In this document: positions 58,989-64,000 of the stretch, piece by piece
Numbering within the stretch: the stretch's first letter is position 1
Layout of the letters: each line of letters starts with the position of its first letter
NCBI GenBank assembly: GCA_900291925.1
Contig: UWYS01000016.1
Coordinates: 496,001-560,000, forward strand
Direction: 5' to 3'
DNA: 64,000 nt
DNA from: Thecaphora thlaspeos
Taxonomy: Eukaryota > Basidiomycota > Ustilaginomycetes > Urocystidales > Glomosporiaceae
Program-made: the position numbers and the translations under genes
Notes under the pieces: model-generated
Seen by the model: only the letters and a program-made list of their open reading frames with translations
The model's database searches: none
Told to the model about the DNA's origin: nothing

Positions 58989-61172
58989 ATGCCGCCAGCA
59001 GCGACGGGAGGGAGTAGTCGGCGCAAGCAGGGTCAGCCCACTGTCTGCCTCGACTGCTATCTGCGCAAGGTCAAGGTAGGTCTCGCGTATCGATGAAGTC
59101 AAGCCGCCAGCCTGCCCGCTCGCCCGCTCAGCCGCACCGTACCGCAGTCGAGGCGAGGCCCCGGAGACGGTGGCGGCATCCTACCGGGGGATCACGCAGA
59201 GCTGCGAGAGCACCGTGAGCGCGCAACTGACAAACGAGAGAACGACTCTTCTCTTCCTTTCCTTGGTTCTCTACGCCCCCTTGTATCGATGTCTCTGCGC
59301 CGCTACGCCGCAGTGCGACCGGAAGCGGCCCTGCTCGACTTGCATACGCAGAGGGATAGAGCACCTCTGCAAGACGTTCAATACCCACGAACTTGACCCG
59401 GCAGCGCTCCAGAAGAAGCAGGCAAGGCGATCAATCGCCGAGATTACCGCCCTCACCGAGACAGCCAACAGCAGCCGCTCGCTCCAGGAGCAGCAGCAGT
59501 GTCCCGAGTCAGCGCTCAGCGGCGCAGCAGCACAGCAGCAGCCCAAGGCGCCGTCAGAGCGCGGTTTCGGCCGTAGGGATGCCAACTCTCTCGTCGATTC
59601 GGCGTCGAGCAGCGTCGGCCTTGGCGGAGGGAGCGCTGCCGACGGCGACGGCGACGGCGACTGCGACCGCGACCTAGAAGCGCCGCTGACGTCATTTGTC
59701 AACTTGCTGCTCCAGGACCTGAGTGCCGCCGACGACGAGTACAGATGGGGCGGCGGCTCGCCCGGCAGCCTCTCGGGCATTGGCTCCAGCCCTACCCCGC
59801 CGCCGGCTCCCGCATCGAACCGCTACATGGAGCACCAGACGCTCGACGTCATCCTCGGCTTCTGCGCCATCGTCCCGGACTTCGCGCAGCTGTCACGCCT
59901 CGTCGCCATCTACCTGTTCGATGTCGACTGGCGCTTCATGCTGACTTGTCAGGACACGTTCGAAGACTACGTCCGCGATCTCTGGCAACGCGTCGTGAGT
60001 CCGTGCCAGCAGCAGTACGGCCGGCTCAATCACGTCTCGGGGCCTGAGTTTGCGGCGGGGACGTCATCGGCGGTCGTGCGCCCGCTCGAGTCGTGCCTCC
60101 AGCCGGGCGACCTGTCGAAGCTCGCAATGCTGGCAAGCTTCCTCACCGAGACGGTCGAGTGCATCGACTCGCAGTCGATCCCGGACCTCTTTCCTGCCTC
60201 GCTTCCGGGCGCTGCGCAGCTGCCCAAGACGGCTGCCGCTTTTGGCTCTGCTGCGGCGCTGGTCGACGACGTCGCCACCACGCCGAGGGTCCGCGGCCTC
60301 TCCGTCCTGATCCACCACCTCTAGGCGTTGATCGAGGAGTGCGACCGGCTTGACGAGATGACCGTTGACCTGGTTCAGAGCAAACTCACCGCCTTCAGCG
60401 TGTGGGCGGGCCAGGGCCTCTTTGGCCTCTCCAACTTTCCACGCTGGGAGCTGACGATCAAGGCGGCGCGCGAATCGAAGCTGCTCGAGGACCCGAAGCG
60501 GCTCGACATCACCGACCCGCTGCTGCTCGACCACCGCCGCCGACTCGGCTGGCTCGTCTACGGCTACGACCACTCGTACGCCGTCGGCGCCAACGTCCGC
60601 CCGCTCATCCTCGAATCGCAGTTCAGCGTCGATCGGCCCAGCGACGCGCCGCCGTGGCTCGCATCGGGCGTCCCTCCCGACCCGACGCTGGCGCGGTGCG
60701 AGGTCGATGTGGCAAAGATTGCCAAGGAACTGGCCATCTGCCTCGCCTCCGGTGGGCCCCCTCCTCTTCACCGAAAGTTGATGGCAGTCGACCAGCAGAT
60801 CCTCAGCTTCATCGACCAGCTCGACCCGTCTTACGCCCTCGACCAATCGGACCTCTCGATGGACCAGCGCGACCCCTGGCTCGGCCTCAACCTCTGCTGG
60901 CAGGGCTCGGCCTGGTTTTTTTCAGTACGTCACCGAGCCCAGCATCATGCTCGCCACGGCGACGTTGTTGTTGCTCCGCAGCAAGGGCAAAGGGATCCCC
61001 GGACTCGCCGACGAGGCCACCTGCTGGCCGACCGTCTTCCACTTCATCAAGTGCCTTGACAACTCGATTGCCGAGATCGACCGCTCGGTCCAGGACCCGT
61101 CCGTCTGGCTCCCGACCTTCTTCTGCTTCGGCCGGCGGTGCTGTAGGCATGACGGAGGCTTCCCTGCTGTGA
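58989..61172 (+). pseudogene. Zn2Cys6 fungal transcription factor, disrupted
   Basis: Exon 1 (58989-59075) starts MPPAATGGSSRRKQGQ and, joined after a 238-nt intron to exon 2 at 59314, gives the Zn2Cys6 cluster CLDCYLRKVK plus CDRKRPCSTCIRRGIEHLC. The body is a fungal-specific transcription-factor domain (QTLDVILGFCAIVPDFAQLS, TLARCEVDVAKIAKELAICL, QYVTEPSIMLATATLLLL). Two lesions break it. An in-frame TAG at 60322-60324 follows VLIHHL, while coding continues in the same frame as ALIEECDRLDEMTVDLV. A one-base shift falls at the T7 run 60916-60922, where the expected WFFQYVTEPS needs six T. No canonical intron explains either lesion. The 3' end is uncertain; coding fades near 61130. It could be a recent pseudogene or carry assembly errors. 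It lies 370 bp from a similarly broken pectin lyase, which it might have controlled (inference). Confidence 0.75.
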
Positions 61173-61404
61173 CGGTCAAAGCTCGTCCTCGCTTAGTCTA
61201 CTCGGACCATGCGGGCCCGTCGAAGCGAGGCAGGCGAGGCGAGGCTTCGATGTGGACAGACGAAAGTGGGGAGGGGAGACCCTGCCCACCATCTTGTCGA
61301 GCTCATGTCGCTGCTACTGGAGACCTCGAGAGAAGGATCCTAGCGATCTTGGCTATCCATCCACAGCCATTGCATTGGTTCAAGGATGGGAAGGAGTGCA
61401 TGGA

Positions 61405-61410
61405 TATAAA
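61405..61410 (+). promoter_or_regulatory. TATAAA box upstream of the rhamnogalacturonan lyase gene
   Basis: TATAAA lies 131 bp before the ATG at 61541, a plausible spacing for an inducible fungal gene. Confidence 0.4.
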
Positions 61411-61540
61411 CGGCGGGATCAGGACACGAGAAGAGGTCGTCGCCAAGCTCCCAGCCTGGCACGACCTCCTCAACGCCTCCTGCCTCCAGACCACGCAACA
61501 CCGAGCTCCCAGCCATCAACCCAGAGACTGACCGTCCACC

Positions 61541-63701
61541 ATGCGGCTAGTACATCGTCTGTCTCTCGTCCTCGGCCTCAGCCTGGGCTTGCAGACGCTG
61601 CCCACCCACGCCAAGCTCACGCTACTCGAGACCTCGACGTCAATCAACATCGCCAACGATCGGCTCAACGTCACGCTCGCCAAGTCGCAGGAGCTCATCA
61701 ACGCCCTCACTCTCGACGGCCAGGACCTGCTTGGCGCCAACAAGGCGGACGGTGTGGTCGGCGTCGGTCCCTACCTCGACTGCGCCTGCATCCCACCGCC
61801 GACAGGCGTCGGGAGCGGAGCCTACACTCCTGGCCGCAAAGCTCCAGAATACACCATCTTCAAAGGGACCGACGATGAGGGCGTCGATTTTGCAGGCGTC
61901 AGGATGGCTGAAACGTACCTCGCCACCGGCCAGCGTTTCGAGTTCTACTACTTTCTCCGCGACACCGACGGCAAGGACGGCGAGACGTCGACGGGCCTGC
62001 ACAACTTTGCCCGACTCGTCTACCACAACGCCACCACTCCCTTCCTGCGCAACCTGCAGGAGTTGCGCACCCTCTTCCGACCCAACACGAGCCTCTGGAC
62101 GCACATATCGACAACGGACCAAATCTACGCCCCCATCCCGCTTCCCTCAACCGTACAGCGGCAGGTCACGGTCCAAGATGCGACGTGGGACATGAACCCA
62201 AACGGGACCACGTCGCCGGACGGTCCATACGTTACTGAGATGTCAAAGTACTACACCAAGTACATGTTCGCCGAGCTATACAAGGACGTCAAGGTGCACG
62301 GTCTCGTGTCGGACGGGACGACGTCGCGTGATGGTAGGAGCTACGGCACCTGGCTCGTCATGAACACCAAGGACACGCTCTTCAACGGACCGAAGAACAG
62401 CGACCTCACCGCTGACGCCAATACGGTCATCACTTATGCGTATATAGTGTCGAACCACCATGGAAACGGCACGCCCAACATCACAGATGGCTTCGATCGG
62501 ACCGTTTTACAACCACTTCAACGCCGCGCCCGCCTCTTCCAACGCTGCGGTAACCATCGCGACGCTCCGGGCCGACGCGGCCCGACTGGCGTCGCCGACG
62601 TGGAACGCAGGGTTCTACGACTCGATAGCCAAGTACGTCCCCAACTACGTGCCTACCAGCCAGAGGGGTACGTGGAAGGGCAAGGTGCAGCTGCCAAAGG
62701 GCGCAAAGAACCCGACGGCCGTGCTGAGCGTGGCCGGGCTCGACTTCCAGGACAACGCGGCCGACACGAAAGCCTATCAGTACTGGACCGCGCTCCAGGT
62801 CGGAAAGGACGGGACGACGGCAACGGGAGAGATCCCCATGGTCAAGGCGGGCACCTATCGTCTGACGGTGTTTGCGGACGGCATCTTCGGACAGCACGTC
62901 GTCGAACCCGTCGTCATCTCCGCTGGCGATGCCGGTGTCGATGCAAAGGCCGCCACCATCGACCGTCGTCATCCACGATCACTCAAGACGAGGGCGACGA
63001 CGACGACGACCGAGACGAAATGGGTAGCGGAGAGTTCGGGTCGCGAGCTGTGGCGCATCGGCGTGCCGGATCGATCGTCCGGCAAGTATCTGCACGGCGA
63101 CGCTCCCGACCCCTCGCACCCTGCGCACCTCGAGCAACGTCGTCTCTACTGGGGCATGTTTGATTTCCCCACCGACTTCCCCAACGGCGTCCACTACACC
63201 GTCGGAAAGTCGGACCCGGCCAAGGACTTGTCCTACGTCCACTGGAGCACGTTTGGCGGTAAAGTCAATGCCCTCCGTCCCGTGCCGGTGTAGGAGAATG
63301 TCAACAACTGGACCATCTCCTTCGACACCACGGCCAACGATCTCAAGGGAAAGAAGGCGACATTCACCGTTCAGCTTGCCGGAGCCAAGACGGCGGCTGG
63401 CAACACGGATGCGCTCAACTCGACGCAACCCTACGCCAACCTCCCGCTCGTCATCAGCGTCAATAAGCACGATCTACAACCTTGGAGGATTCTTTACCAT
63501 TAGAGCAGCAGCTGTGCCGTCAGGAGCGCAGTGAGTTGCTACTTTTTGGCCAACAAGTTCGTCTTTGATGCTTCCTTGTTGCGACAGGGCACAAACGAAA
63601 TCGTCCTCAGTCTCCCGTACAAAGGGGGTAACTACGAGAGTGCCGTATTGCCAGAGACGCTCTACGTGCAGTATGATGCGCTCAGGCTCGAAGTGGCATA
63701 G
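61541..63701 (+). pseudogene. Rhamnogalacturonan lyase, polysaccharide lyase family 4, disrupted
   Basis: Family PL4 secreted enzymes cleave the rhamnogalacturonan I backbone of pectin by beta-elimination. A signal peptide (LSLVLGLSLGLQTLPTHA) is followed by TSTSINIANDRLNVTLAKSQ. All three PL4 regions can be read. The catalytic beta-sandwich runs to GTPNITDGFDRT. An FnIII-like domain has GKVQLPKGAKNPTAVLSV and AGTYRLTVFADGIFGQHVVE. A carbohydrate-binding-like domain has ELWRIGVPDRSSGKYLHGD, DFPNGVHYTVGKSDPAKDL and, at the end, ESAVLPETLYVQYDALRLEV. Three lesions interrupt it. There is a frameshift near 62504, where the frame moves to GPFYNHFNAAPASSN. In-frame TAG codons lie at 63291-63293 (before ENVNNWTISFD) and at 63501-63503 (before SSSCAVRSAVSCY). 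Full length would be about 720 residues. Coding outside the lesions is well preserved, so decay is recent or the lesions are sequence errors. Confidence 0.85.
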
Positions 63702-64000
63702 CTGCGGCGGCAAGGACACGCGGCGGTCCGAAGGGTTTCTCATCAGAATTTCATCACTGCTCGTCGTCGAAGCCGAGATCGAAGCCGAGGTCAGTGACTG
63801 CATCGGTCGCGATGTGGATGGAATGGCATAAGTGTTTTGCTGATGATCGTGTGCTTTGCAAGAGAAGTCAAGGGGATTTCTTCAGTACATCACAGTGTTT
63901 CGCTCGACCATTCGAGGAACGGTGCGAAGTGCGGCGTCGTCCTTTGCTACGGCCCAGAGGTATCCGTCTGTTTGTCGTTGCGAAGGAGGGGCAGGTGAAG
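63702..64000. other. Right edge, no gene supported
   Basis: 299 bp downstream of the rhamnogalacturonan lyase. A short open frame overlaps the end of that gene on the plus strand, without a domain. Confidence 0.5.

Noticed and set aside
60826..60925. An intron ending at TTTTTTTCAG that would explain the frameshift in the transcription factor
   Set aside because: The only donor at suitable distance is GTCTTA, and the removed segment reads as good coding sequence up to WFF. A one-base homopolymer change is simpler.
62447..62486. A 40-nt GT-AG intron that would repair the PL4 frameshift
   Set aside because: Shorter than any intron in the window, with a poor donor (GTGTCG), and it would remove a stretch (NHHGNGTPNITDGFDRT) that looks like conserved PL4 sequence. 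It would also leave the two TAG stops.
60322..63503. UAG reassigned to glutamine in this organism
   Set aside because: TAG ends several intact genes in the same window at the expected C terminus, for example DDX41 and the rhodanese.

Overview
The window is nuclear DNA of a GC-rich, gene-dense fungus. Genes have one to six exons. Most introns are 70-180 nt, with GTGAGT/GTAAGT-type donors and CAG/TAG acceptors. The gene set (PRP38, CCDC124/Lso2, LENG8/Thp3, SPF45, DDX41, dynein intermediate chain, Zn2Cys6 regulator, PL4 rhamnogalacturonan lyase) fits a basidiomycete. I think a plant-associated Ustilaginomycotina-type yeast or smut relative is likely, but that is a judgement from protein flavour and not a proof. 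All splice sites were placed by hand from reading frame, splice consensus and family knowledge. In every intact gene the exon lengths add up to a whole number of codons.

Layout. 0.7-5.0 kb: PRP38 (-) and dynein intermediate chain (+) diverge from a promoter carrying a 51-bp tandem repeat. 5.2-9.2 kb: homoserine kinase THR1 (-), a ubiquitin-like/BAG co-chaperone (-), and the ubiquitin-eS31 fusion (+). 9.9-16.5 kb: CCDC124/Lso2 (-), Bud27/URI prefoldin-like protein (+), and a rhodanese (+). 16.9-26.9 kb: UBC9 (-), LENG8/Thp3 (+), an unrecognised coiled-coil protein (-), MED4 (-), and SPF45 (+). 27.9-42.6 kb: CHO1 phosphatidylserine synthase (+), the Doa10/SSM4 ERAD ligase (-), DDX41 (+), and PAN2 (+). 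42.8-54.0 kb: an unrecognised secreted, probably GPI-anchored protein (-), ribosomal P2 (-), ribosomal uS19/RPS15 (+) with a start codon split by an 840-nt intron, cytochrome c1 (+), and APP1 phosphatidate phosphatase (+). 54.0-59.0 kb: a 5-kb stretch with no gene that I can support. 59.0-63.7 kb: a Zn2Cys6 transcription factor and a secreted PL4 rhamnogalacturonan lyase, next to each other and both disrupted in the sequence as given.

Functionally, 0.7-54 kb is core housekeeping: pre-mRNA splicing (PRP38, SPF45, DDX41), mRNA export and decay (Thp3, PAN2), ribosome and translation (eS31, uS19, P2, Lso2, Bud27), ubiquitin/SUMO and proteostasis (UBC9, Doa10, BAG), lipids (CHO1, APP1) and respiration (CYT1). 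Seven gene pairs start head to head across 0.35-0.98 kb, which implies many shared promoters. Beyond 54 kb the character changes: low gene density, then two accessory genes with matching signs of decay. This end looks like the accessory part of the window.

The observations most worth a second look are the adjacent disrupted regulator and pectin-lyase genes, the 5-kb gene-empty stretch before them, the split start codon of RPS15 (with a weak C/D-box-like candidate in its intron), the unrecognised secreted protein at 42.8-43.4 kb, and the unrecognised coiled-coil protein at 21.1-21.7 kb. I found no CRISPR array, insertion sequence, intact transposon or convincing tRNA/rRNA gene.
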